In this document: positions 55,700 through 64,000 of the stretch, piece by piece
Position numbering within the stretch: the stretch's first letter is position 1
Layout of the letters: each line of letters begins with the position of its first letter
Assembly: GCA_015501595.1 (NCBI GenBank)
Contig: JADNRX010000018.1
Location: 308,592 to 372,591 of the forward strand
Length of the DNA: 64,000 nucleotides
Source of the DNA: Hymenopellis radicata
Taxonomy: Eukaryota > Basidiomycota > Agaricomycetes > Agaricales > Physalacriaceae
Reading direction: 5' to 3'
Translations under genes and position numbers: made by a program
Notes under the pieces: model-generated
What the model was told of the DNA's origin: nothing
The model's input: the letters and a program-made list of their open reading frames with translations, nothing else
The model's database searches: none

Positions 55700-56578
55700 C
55701 TAATCAGCGGAAGTGTTCTCTACTCCGCGCCAGCCGCATTCCGCCTTCAGGTGGTCTATTCCGAAGCACGTTGTGCATAGAACGTGCAGGTAAGCGTCGT
55801 CTGCGTCTCCCCACCCATGCGGGACCCTAATCCCAATCTCGTTTAGCATAAGGACCATCTCTTTGGTCGCGGCAATGTCGGCGGTCGTGGGGGGAATGTG
55901 AACTATGAACGAGTGTGACGCGTCGGGGTTGAATATGGTCGGACCCGATGGTACAGGTGAGACGTTGAGCGATGAACAAATGTGGTCTAAGATCGCCGTA
56001 GTCGTGGCGTCTGCAGGGTAGAGGTCTCTGTTCGCCTCCACGAACCCCTTGACTTCGCTGGCGTTTCGGATCTTATTGGCCATCGTGTCGTATATTTGTT
56101 CGCAGGACTCATCGCTGTCGTCCAGGGAGAGGTCCGTGACTACCGCCACTATCGTTCGTACGCCGTCTCCCGGATCGTGAAAGGCCAACTGCCACGGGAA
56201 TACATCATCCTGAGGGAGTACATCGGCGTCGATGAGGGCAGCTCTCTCTACGCCTCTGAGCCCCGTGATTATCGCACGTCGTGCTGGGAAATTCCAACGA
56301 GCATCTGGGTTGAAGCTCGGTCGGAGTAGGGTGATGGTGATGTCGGGGGTGAATGGGATCAGGGATTCGAGGGCTCGCTTTACCCCACGATACAGCTCTC
56401 CCTCGTCTGGTTGCGGGCGCGTTCCTCCCATGGCGTAGGCAATGATGAGGTCGGTGTCTTTCATGTCCTGGAACATAAGCACCTGCCTGTCATCCACATT
56501 CATCATGTGAGCTGCAGGTGGTAGATGGCGTCTGGGTTTGAGGTCGTCCTCGCTTGGAGGATGCGCGACGGTGGGCAT
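55700..56578 (-). CDS. LINE gag-like ORF 1 with CCHC knuckle
   Basis: An intact 292-residue frame starting MPTVAHPPSEDDLKPRR. It contains DITITLLRPSFNPDARW, TDLSLDDSDES, FVEANRDLYPADATTTAI and ends in CTTCFGIDHLKAEC, a CX2CX4HX4C zinc knuckle. The LSLDDS..FV..NRDLYP..T..AI segment aligns residue by residue with the second gag-like ORF downstream. It should bind element RNA. Start codon is the first ATG in frame, 49 bases after the short upstream ORF. Confidence 0.78.
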   Translation of the reverse strand: MPTVAHPPSEDDLKPRRHLPPAAHMMNVDDRQVLMFQDMKDTDLIIAYAMGGTRPQPDEGELYRGVKRALESLIPFTPDITITLLRPSFNPDARWNFPARRAIITGLRGVERAALIDADVLPQDDVFPWQLAFHDPGDGVRTIVAVVTDLSLDDSDESCEQIYDTMANKIRNASEVKGFVEANRDLYPADATTTAILDHICSSLNVSPVPSGPTIFNPDASHSFIVHIPPTTADIAATKEMVLMLNEIGIRVPHGWGDADDAYLHVLCTTCFGIDHLKAECGWRGVENTSAD

Positions 56579-56626
56579 ATTCGCGTCGATGATGGCGTGT
56601 GTGTGTTGAGCCTTTCATTCAGGCTT

Positions 56627-56827
56627 TCAGGTTATTGCTTTGTTATCGGGTGTCGGGCCGTTGTCCGGTGGTATTAGTTCTTCGACGCGTCGTCCGACGC
56701 GTCGCGTGTGCTTTCTTCTGGTGTCTGCTGGGGGAGATATTCCTGTTGTTTCGTATGTGTTGACTTCATGTGTCGAGCTCGAGGCGGTCTGCCGTTGGGT
56801 TTCTGGGGGGGCAGCACGGTGGCTCAT
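56627..56827 (-). CDS. Short 5' ORF of the LINE
   Basis: A 66-codon frame (MSHRAAPPETQRQT..) begins 57 bases inside the 5' end of the element. It is Arg/Pro/Thr-rich with no domain. It could be a leader peptide or an upstream ORF that controls the next gag-like ORF. Confidence 0.4.
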   Translation of the reverse strand: MSHRAAPPETQRQTASSSTHEVNTYETTGISPPADTRRKHTRRVGRRVEELIPPDNGPTPDNKAIT

Positions 56828-57649
56828 TAAACCCTTGCCTTTGTTACAAGTGGCTCACATGGTGGTGTGAGTACAAGGGGCCCCTCTTCTCCGGGTTTGG
56901 ATCGACTCTGGCCTGAGCTGTTTGGTTTCGAGCTCGTGCAGCCGGTGCAGCGTTTGTCGTCTGCGAACCAGTTAAGTGGAACATAGAGCTGACTGGCCAT
57001 GGAGTCGAGGAGAACTAAGGGAATCATAGTGTCGGATTGCTGGCCGGTAACGCGCTTGATAGGGTTGTGGAGTACGAGCTCGGAGCCTTGGATTTTTCTT
57101 TGCCTGCCTCCAAAGCGTCCGCTTTCGCAGCGCGCATGAGCTCTACGCGCTGGAGAATGAAAACTGGTAAAGGTCCGACCTGGCTGGTGACCATCCGCAA
57201 AATATCGTCCTCCGCGTATCCGTAGTATGCCTGCATCTGGGGACCAACGTCCGGATGTGCGACGTGGCTGGTCACGGCAATTCAGAGTCTGGTCTGCACT
57301 CGCCTCATTGTGAACCTCCACTTGACAGTTGAATGCGTTCCGAATGCGCAAGCTTCGGCCAGTTGGATTCATGACCTGCGGAATTTTTCTCCATGCCTCG
57401 AAATCAAACGTGTCCGGTATCGGTGGCAGGATGCCCGCATTAGGAAGAATAGACATATATTAAGTCGAGATCAACAGTAGAGAAGAGTGACAAAGATGAT
57501 AAGCGCGTCGAGAGAAGAAGTTATTCGACGCGCACGCGATCTCGCCCAATAAGGCAGGAGCACCAACTTCCTTGTAACTAGCATTGGTACGAGATCTCAT
57601 TCTATCTCTCTGCTTTCCTTATCTAACGCTTACCCTAGGTGCAGCTAAC

Positions 57650-58185
57650 ACCAAGTAGAAGAAAACGGTCCTTGAAGGCGGCAAAATAAGGCACGTCTAG
57701 GTCCAAATCCCACAATCCCACACGTGGGAACGCAGGAAATGGTCTCGTCCTCGAAGTTGAAGCGCCATAAGTATGTCAGGTACGAGGTCTTCTGTTCTGT
57801 TCGGTGTTCCGTGTGGAACAAGAACCAGCGGTCTCGATTGAAATTGATAGTCTAGTTGAATAAAATTTCACCTGAGGAAGAGGACAACCCCATACTTGGC
57901 GATGGAGCAGCTCCTGCAAATGTTCGCCTCTGCGTCAATCTCGTCTCTTCGTCCGAAGATGTAGAGCCGGTTTTGGACAACAACCATTGCTGCATTCACT
58001 CTTGGAGTAACCTCCCCGCCTTGGACACGGGCATAGAACCAGACCAATCGGTCAAGATCGATGGCCACGGTTTTAGACGAAGTTTCGCGAACCAGCCGCT
58101 TGATGCCAGCTTCTTGAGGGGTTGATGGGAAATTGCCAAGTGACCAATAACTTTGTAAGAAGAGAGCGCGAGAAGATCAAACGCC
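57650..58185 (-). pseudogene. Kelch-like beta-propeller gene fragment
   Basis: From ATG 58185 the minus strand gives MAFDLLALSSYKVIGHLAIS. After a frame change it reads DRLVWFYARVQGG then VTPRVNAAMVVVQNRLYIFG, a typical Kelch blade (PR..AA.VVV.NRLYIFG). After a possible short intron it continues INFNRDRWFLFHTEHRTEQK and CVPTCGIVGFGPR. It stops making sense near 57650. Frame changes and the small size mean a remnant. Confidence 0.5.
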
Positions 58186-58339
58186 ATGACGGCGGGCATA
58201 CTTCGTGGCGTTTCACCTTCCCGCTCTCTGTCATTTTATATCCATCAATCATATTTTCGGTTCGTTCACTTTCATAGCTTCAAATACCATCGACAGCTGG
58301 TTTAGGAGCCTGTGGTTGCCGAAAGTTAATCACCATTCC

Positions 58340-59606
58340 AGACCAGACGCGGATACAGTATGAGGCGTATACATAAACGGGTTGCCCCTCCATGCCATCT
58401 TTCAACCGCCTCCTTCACAACCTGACGTTCACTATGCATTTCTCCCTGACTGTTGTTTCTGCCTTATTGGCCACCGCCATCTCTGTCTCCGCGTCCTCGC
58501 TGGGTCTCATGCGTCGCCAATACCCCGGTACGTCGTCCTCAACTTCTCACGTTCGGTATTCACTGACAACTATATAGATTGTGCGAACCCGTGTATCTAT
58601 GCCAAAAACATCGATTACCACGGGTGCTCGTCGGCCGACATTCCGTGTCTATGCAACAACAGCGACTATCTGAAGGAGACCTCGGCGTGCTTGGTCAACT
58701 CCTGCTCTGGGGACAACCTGAATCAGGCGCTTTCCATCGGGCAGGGGCTATGTGAAAATGTTGTATGTCTATTACATACTGCCTGCCTCCATTCTTAAAC
58801 TTGAAAGCTGATTGTGATGTTCATCAGGGAGTGACGCTTCAGTCCAGCGATGTTTTTACATCAACCGCCGCCGCTAGTGGAGGATCTGCTGCTGGTTCTG
58901 CTACGACTACCAGGTGCCCTTTTTGTGTATTATAACTTGGCTCGACGCTAAAGCATTTGCTGTTAGTGCCGGGACCTCTTCCTCCTCCACAGGCAGCAAC
59001 GCCGCGCTGAACTTGAACGGCTTCACCGCCCTCACTGGACTCGCTACCGGTGGACTGGTTGCCCTTCTCTTGTAGAATGGTTTTGGGGGGGCGGGTGTTA
59101 ACTCATTATATCCTATTATTCATCGTTTCGTGTTCTTATCCCCCGCCCAAATGTACTATCTATCCATCGTGTGACTTTATCTTCGACGACACCGGTAAGG
59201 CACACAAGTCAAAGATGGAAGCAGCACTGGGAATCAACATCAGCTTCTTGAGACAAGCGAGTGGACAAGAATGGACATGTCATGGAGACTTCTCTAGTAC
59301 GAACCTTGGTCGCGTATACGGTAAGGAAGCAGATGGATGACCTTAACTTCTTTGAAACACGAAACCCAGAAACCCCAAAGTCGGGGTGTTGCTCAGTTTC
59401 TTTTGTTCGAGACGCAGGGTAGAACTGGGGTCAACAAGCGTCGTCACTAGTACGAACGACTCCTACTCGGATAGATAACTGACTGCAGCCCAGCTAGCAG
59501 GCATTTCGTCTCTCTGACCACCATGAGGAGGAGCATACTTAGTCGTCAACCTTAGCCTCGATGATCATCTCTTGAAACTTTGATCGTTCCTTTGCTCCTC
59601 CCATCA
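58340..59606. repeat. Segmental duplication, copy 2 (partner 45840-47049)
   Basis: Matches copy 1 from about 110 bases before the CFEM start through the downstream GAGTGGACAAGAATGGACAT block to TTCCTTTGCTCCTCCCATC. Indels distinguish the copies, especially after 46790/59300. Confidence 0.85.
58434..59075 (+). CDS. CFEM-domain secreted/GPI-anchored protein, copy 2
   Basis: Exons 58434-58527, 58578-58762, 58828-58913 and 58967-59075 give 157 residues. The layout equals copy 1: signal peptide MHFSLTVVSALLATAISVSA, then DCANPCIYAKNIDYHGC..DIPCLC..TSACLVNSC..GLC with eight cysteines, a Ser/Thr stalk and hydrophobic tail LTALATGGLVALLL-like for GPI anchoring. Differences from copy 1 cluster in the CFEM loop (YAKNID for TNVD) and in a shorter stalk, while cysteines, intron positions and total length are kept. 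Both look functional. Surface location is inferred from the signals. Confidence 0.9.
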
Positions 59607-60202
59607 TGCAAGCTGCTTCATCGCGCTCCGGGCTCCCAATGGCCAAACAATGCATTCGTCCTCCTCAGATGATACGAGCCGGCTCTGCACTGAATGATTA
59701 CGGACCATCCCCGACCGGCTCCCAAAAATTTCCATCCGACTCAAGCTTGCCATACTCCAGCAGCAAGAGCTCGCCGTGACAAGTAGCTCCTTATACCGAC
59801 AGGCTCCAATTCGTCCTTATCTTACGACTTGACTTGGCGATGACCAGCTGAACACTGGACCTAGTATGCTGGCCACATGAAAAAGGTTCGACTGAATCGC
59901 TAGTTCAAAATTTGGAGCCTCTGAATACGTTCAATAGGCCTTGGTCTGTTTCATGTCACGGCGTCAGGTCCCGAAATGGAACTGCCGGTGCGGATACCTT
60001 CCGATCGCGCAAGCATCTAACATCCGCCCCACGTACCGAGTGCGTTAACTTCAATCAGGAGTCCCGTCCTTTTTCATGGTGGGCCCGAAGTTTTTCGGAC
60101 ATTACTGTAACAGTACGCGTTACGGTTTTGTCCGTCAACGCAAAGACAGTACAAAAAGCGGTTGAGAAAAGTGGTTAGTACAACATAAATTCCGACGTCC
60201 GT
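59607..60202. other. Intergenic, upstream of the carboxypeptidase gene
   Basis: No gene recognised. A TACTGTAACAGTACGCGTTACGG stretch near 60104 recalls element ends of the 39-45 kb region but no full element could be traced. Confidence 0.4.
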
Positions 60203-61997
60203 ATGTTACGCATTCTCACCCTCGCGCTAGGAGCACTTTACCTGCACGGTGTAGGCGCTGATCAAATTCCCGAGATCAAGGGCGTTATAGACGACGGCGC
60301 CGGCATCCCGAAGAACCTCAAAGGACGAGGGCAACCCGAGTTGAAGCCAATTTCAGCGCCAGTGCAGCGCGAGGTCGTGTCGGCTCCAGCCAGCAGGTCC
60401 CTCCGAGTGACAGAGAATTCGGGTGTCTGCGAAACGACGCCAGACGTGTACCAGGCCTCCGGCTATGTCAACTTGACAGAAACGGAAGCTATCTTCTTCT
60501 GGTATTTTGCGGCGCGTAATAACTCGGAGGACGCCCCGCTCGCGCTCTGGTTCAATGGCGGACCTGGCAGCTCCAGTATGGTTGGCCTCTTCCAGGAATT
60601 AGGTCCTTGTCGCATCACCAACGACAGCTCATCCGTTACACTCAATCCTTATGCATGGAACAATAACGCCAACATGCTGTTCATTGACCAACCTGTCGGC
60701 GTCGGGTTCTCGTATGGTGACCTGAAAGTCGGGTCAGCGCATGACGCTGCGGTAGACATATGGAAGTTCATGCAGATCTTTCTCGCGGACGAGCGCTTTG
60801 CGAATCTGAACAGGAATGGGCTAGCAATTTGGACCGAGTCGTGAGCGCTCCCTTTCATTTTTCGTGCTATGTTGTTGAATGTCTTCCCCACAGATATGGT
60901 GGACGCTACGGACCAACTTTCGCCGACTACTTTCTCTCACAGAACGATGCTATCGCGGCTGGCATGGTTGAAGGTGCACCTTTGAATTTGACTGTGCTAG
61001 GAATAGGCAATGGATTCACTGTTGGTTCTTCACTCTGACAACATCTTGACTAGAATGTTGATATCGCTTTAGGACGCTCTCCTCCAATTTCCCGCCGACA
61101 TCGCATATGCACAGTCGAACCCGTACCAAGTATTGGTGCCCGATATACTCCTCCAGATAGCCAATTTCTCGTTTCATACAGCAGGAGGCTGTGAGGATCT
61201 GGTAGGTTCTTCCTGACTTTTCGTCTGATAGGTTTGCAGATATTCACCGACGTGTAGATCAAGTACTGCTATATCAACGGCACGGACGATGTGTGCTTGA
61301 ACGCACAACAAATCTGCAATCAGTATGTTGACGGGCCTCTCTCAAGCAATCGCGATGTATGTCCATCTCCTCGTCTTCGCTCAAGGCATGCTGATCCTCA
61401 GTTTGCAGGTATACGACTTCCGGTCCCCCCAACCGGCCTCGTATCCGCCTGCACTTGAGCCGTATCTGACTAACGTGTCGCTCCAGGCGTCGATTGGAGC
61501 AGAAAAGAACTGGTCTATCACCAATGAAGATGTGTACATCAATTTCGCGATGACAGGAGATGGGATCAGGAATTCGCGGGGGTTGTTGGAGGGCGTCATC
61601 GAAAGGGGCGTCCGGGTTATTCTATACGACGGCGACGCTGTGAGTGCCTTGATCTTATTCTTCCTTCTATCCTTTTCTCAATCAGACTGTGGGAACACAG
61701 GACTTCATCTGCAATTACAAAGGCGTTGAGAAAGTGGTTGACGCCGTTGACGCATCGCTTTCGCTCTCCTTGTCGGAGTTCGAGAATTACACTGTGGATG
61801 GAGAAGTGGCCGGGCTCTACAAGAGTGCCGCCAATACTACCACGGATTTCACCTATGTGCGAGTATATGGCGCAGGGCACGAGGTTCCGGCGTACTCGTA
61901 CGGCTCACTGGAGATTGGGGAGGCGGCGCTGAGGCTGTTTGAACAGGCAATGGGCGTAGGAAAATGGACTGGTGCGGGTGGCGTCCGACCAAGTTGA
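60203..61997 (+). CDS. Secreted serine carboxypeptidase (peptidase family S10)
   Basis: Six exons (60203-60840, 60894-61020, 61073-61201, 61258-61356, 61409-61639, 61701-61997) give 506 residues. A signal peptide MLRILTLALGALYLHGVGA leads into a propeptide-like region. Family motifs follow: SGYVNLTETEAIFFWYF, WFNGGPGSSSMVG, LLFIDQPVGVGFSY-type text, the nucleophile motif TESYGGRYGP (usual GESYGG), GIGNGFTDALLQ, the catalytic Asp in DGDADFICN and the catalytic His in GAGHEVPAY. Several NxS/T sites suggest glycosylation. It removes C-terminal residues from peptides outside the cell or in the vacuole. No neighbouring gene shares this role. Confidence 0.93.
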
Positions 61998-62625
61998 GCG
62001 TCGAAATATCATTTCAAGTACGCGATCGAGTCTAGTGGATGGACAGCCACGTTTACAAATGGAGCCATAGGAGAATCCCTTGAAAGTTGTGTCCGACTAG
62101 AAATGACGAGCGTTCCGCTGTATGAAACACCCATGATCAAACTGGCTCATCTGAAAAAGCCTATTGTCCGAATCGTGATGCTGCCTAGATCATATGGTGG
62201 TAGCGCGCCCTATGACCATATTATTAGACGGACGCGAAGGTACTACGTTTCTTCTCAGAGTTCGCGATTGTCTTGAGGACCCGGCGCAGAAGATGCTTGT
62301 TTCTAGATAAGATCTCATTGCAGCCAGACGTTCTCTTTGCTCTGTTCATTTTTACATCGGAGAAATATAACTTTATAAGTCGAAGCAGCACGGCGTGAGC
62401 AGTGTAAGTACTAGTTCGCAGACAGACACGTTTTTGAAACAGCTCTCTGCAGACCATGATGAACGTTAAAAGTTGAAAAGTAAACGGACATGGATTCGAA
62501 GATTCGCTCTGTCTACGGAATTGAGAGGCTAGCGGTAATTAAGTGCAAGTCAACATGAGTTATGAGAGAAGGATAAGTGCTGCAAGTCATTCTAGGTCTA
62601 CGATCCCCTGCCAAACAACAAGCTA
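61998..62625. other. Intergenic between convergent genes
   Basis: Lies between the 3' ends of the carboxypeptidase (plus) and carboxylesterase (minus). No gene or repeat recognised. Confidence 0.5.
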
Positions 62626-64000
62626 TCAGATTGGATATTCTAGGGAGATCTCGTTGATTGCGTTCATTTGGGGCTCTCTGAAGGTATCCTCGGTGATAGT
62701 CAACTTGGGACGGGCATCATTGAAGGATAACATCTTTGGCTCCTCCTTGGTATACTTCGGCCAGGTGATTCCACCGGTGGTTTCGTTTCCGTTTCCGTTG
62801 GGATCAAGGTCGGTAACAAAGTGGATGAGGTAGTCCTGCATGTCAGCAGGTGGGAGTATCGGAAGGTCCCGAAACGAGTTCAAGACTAGGTCGGCCATAT
62901 GGAAAGACCCCAAGACGGGAATGTTCCTCACACGCTTATAAACTGGACGCAATCGTTAGCCAAGATGCGCGTGCGGCCCTGGTCTGAGGAAAGACGCACT
63001 GTATGTGTAGATATCCTGCTTTCCGGATAACGAGGAAATGAAAAATCGGCGTGGCGCTTGAAACACGACATCTCCCTGGAAAGTAGCCAACAGATCGAAA
63101 AGCGGACTCAGCAGACTGAAGAAGCCAGTGTCGGAGAGACGTCTATCTTCATATGGATAGAGGTCCATAAGTCTATCAATGACCTTATCTGGAGCAGTGG
63201 GCAACATGACTTCATGGACGTATGCCCTGAAATGGCAGCTGTACTATGCGAAGCGAAAGATCAGTAACACTACCACCTAGCTGAGAGGTTAGGAACTCAC
63301 GTAATATTCCGCTGCGATAATGAAAATATGGTCCCCTCGTCATCACAGTTTCCTGAAAAAGAGTTAACAGCGTCGCGTGAAGTAGCTAATTGGGTAACAA
63401 CGAACCAATCACGAACGGAATGTTGGCTACTTTCCCTTGTTCCACGAGGCGTTGCGGATTATCAGAAAACAAGACACCATCCGTCCGCGGAAGCCAAGCC
63501 AGCATCAAGGACTAGACGGCGTGAGTCAGAATAGCCAACGACGACGCAGGTTCAAGCGTATCCTGACCTGGTATTCCATCACGAAGGGCGAAGCATCAAC
63601 CGCCTTCTTCAACTGGCTGAATTTCACTTTCCTAAGACATGCCAAAGTATCTTCAGAGCTCGCGCATCCTGTTTTCTGCACAATGGCGTCATAACCTGTG
63701 AGAGAATCATCAACACTGATAATAACAGCTAGGCATTCAAACTCCGTACCTTTCTGACCGTGCTCGATGTCGCCGACGGGAATAGGTGCACCCGATTGCA
63801 TGAAAGCGCCCCGGAAGAGTCCTTCATGGTTGCCGTCGTTGATGAGCATATGCAAGGCCACTGACATAGCGCCTGCCGATTGGCCCCAGCTACCAAGTTC
63901 GTCAGCATATGATTTGATTCCGTAGAAACAATAAAAAAACGCGCACATAGTGACCTTGTTCGGGTCTCCCCCGAACGCGTGAATGTACTTTTTGGACCCT
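62626..64000 (-). CDS. Type-B carboxylesterase/lipase, 5' end outside window
   Basis: The minus-strand gene enters at 64000 with VQKYIHAFGGDPNKVT. A splice then gives IWGQSAGAMSVALHML, the nucleophile Ser in GQSAGA (usual GESAGA). Exons continue with FRGAFMQSGAPIPVGD, YDAIVQKTGCASSEDTLACLRKV, LMLAWLPRTDGVLFSDNPQ, NCDDEGTIFSLSQ (catalytic Glu), MLPTAPDKVIDRLMDLYP, GDVVFQAPRRFFI and VLGSFHMADL (catalytic His, usual FHG.D). The end is PQMNAINEISLEYPI with the stop at 62626-62628. Several 50-60 base introns. The enzyme hydrolyses carboxylic esters or lipids, probably secreted; the signal peptide is not in view. About two thirds of a typical 540-residue protein is present. Confidence 0.9.

Larger units (their letters stand above)
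47366..56884 (-). mobile_element. 9.5 kb non-LTR retrotransposon (LINE, Tad-like clade)
   Basis: The element runs on the minus strand from 56884 (GGGGCCCC..) to a 15-base poly(A) (plus-strand T run 47366-47380). CCCGGAGAAGA flanks both ends (read on minus: 56895-56885 and 47365-47355), extendable by up to three A. It carries five open reading frame blocks in order: a 66-codon frame, a 292-codon gag-like frame, a second longer gag-like region, a basic 137-codon frame and a pol region (endonuclease, reverse transcriptase, RNase H-like, zinc finger). Frames are nearly intact, so the insertion is young. Clade assignment to Tad-like elements rests on domain order. Confidence 0.9.
46992..57456 (-). 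pseudogene. Decayed Agaricomycete gene split by the LINE
   Basis: The 5' part (57456 down to about 56896) begins MSILPNAGILPPIPDTFDFEAW. In shifting frames it encodes YAEDDILRMVTSQVGPLPVF and VLHNPIKRVTGQ..VPLNWFADD. The 3' part (47365 down to 46992) begins PEKITTFDMIKMVKLWGSDEDSSCLTPLMW and continues to FHLHRSFFVRHGHFEENYPIE. I recall one mushroom family, function unknown, with exactly this order (VPLNWW.. then KM..LWGSD....LTPL.. then HR.FF..H..FE). Three or more frameshifts occur outside the LINE, so the gene was probably already dead or died soon after the insertion. The C terminus (GGAKERSSKFIEAKVDD) is also present at 59550-59606. Confidence 0.7.

Noticed and set aside
1..64000. CRISPR array, operon structure or prokaryotic signals
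   Set aside because: Spliceosomal introns throughout and eukaryotic gene families; the tandem repeats seen have no spacer structure of CRISPR type.

Overview
This is nuclear DNA of a basidiomycete fungus, most likely an Agaricomycete. Genes are cut by many 46-60 base GT..AG introns. Gene types are typical of mushrooms: CFEM surface proteins, an F-box protein with zinc pairs, a seven-helix-like membrane protein, S10 carboxypeptidase, type-B carboxylesterase and a COMT-like O-methyltransferase. The transposase family seen twice is also one I know from mushroom genomes. All identifications come from reading the sequence and from recalled family features; no search was run.

Layout. 1-3336: 5' part of a zinc-finger DDE-like transposase gene (minus strand). 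3685-6545: three old ~1 kb repeats. 6720-20640: tandem segmental duplication carrying an O-methyltransferase gene. Copy 1 (8369-10233) is intact and has a SINE in its upstream region. Copy 2 (11477-20056) has a frameshift and is split by a 6707-base DNA transposon (11841-18547) with exact terminal repeats and an 8-base target duplication. That transposon's own transposase gene is cut by a 426-base MITE. 20686-30553: ordinary gene block with an F-box protein, a membrane protein, a coiled-coil protein, a small methyltransferase and ribosomal protein eL31. 30.8-37.7 kb: gene debris (Hsp110-like and NAP1-like fragments), minisatellites and low-complexity DNA. 37.6-45.1 kb: nest of DNA transposons (hAT-like, Harbinger-like, TA-target MITEs), perfect hairpins and a tRNA-like sequence.

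45.9-59.6 kb: a duplicated segment gives two CFEM genes. Between them lies a 9.5 kb LINE (47366-56884) with poly(A) tail and 11-base target duplication, inserted in an already decayed gene. The LINE has five ORF blocks, including two related gag-like ORFs that each end in a CCHC knuckle. 60.2-64 kb: a secreted serine carboxypeptidase and the 3' part of a carboxylesterase gene, both apparently functional.

The main result is a stack of mobile elements whose ends, target duplications and order of insertion can be read directly. The 6.7 kb transposon is the best candidate for a little-described system. It encodes one large protein that joins a BED-like finger, a P-element/THAP9-like catalytic core, a cysteine/histidine-rich domain and a C-terminal PHD finger.
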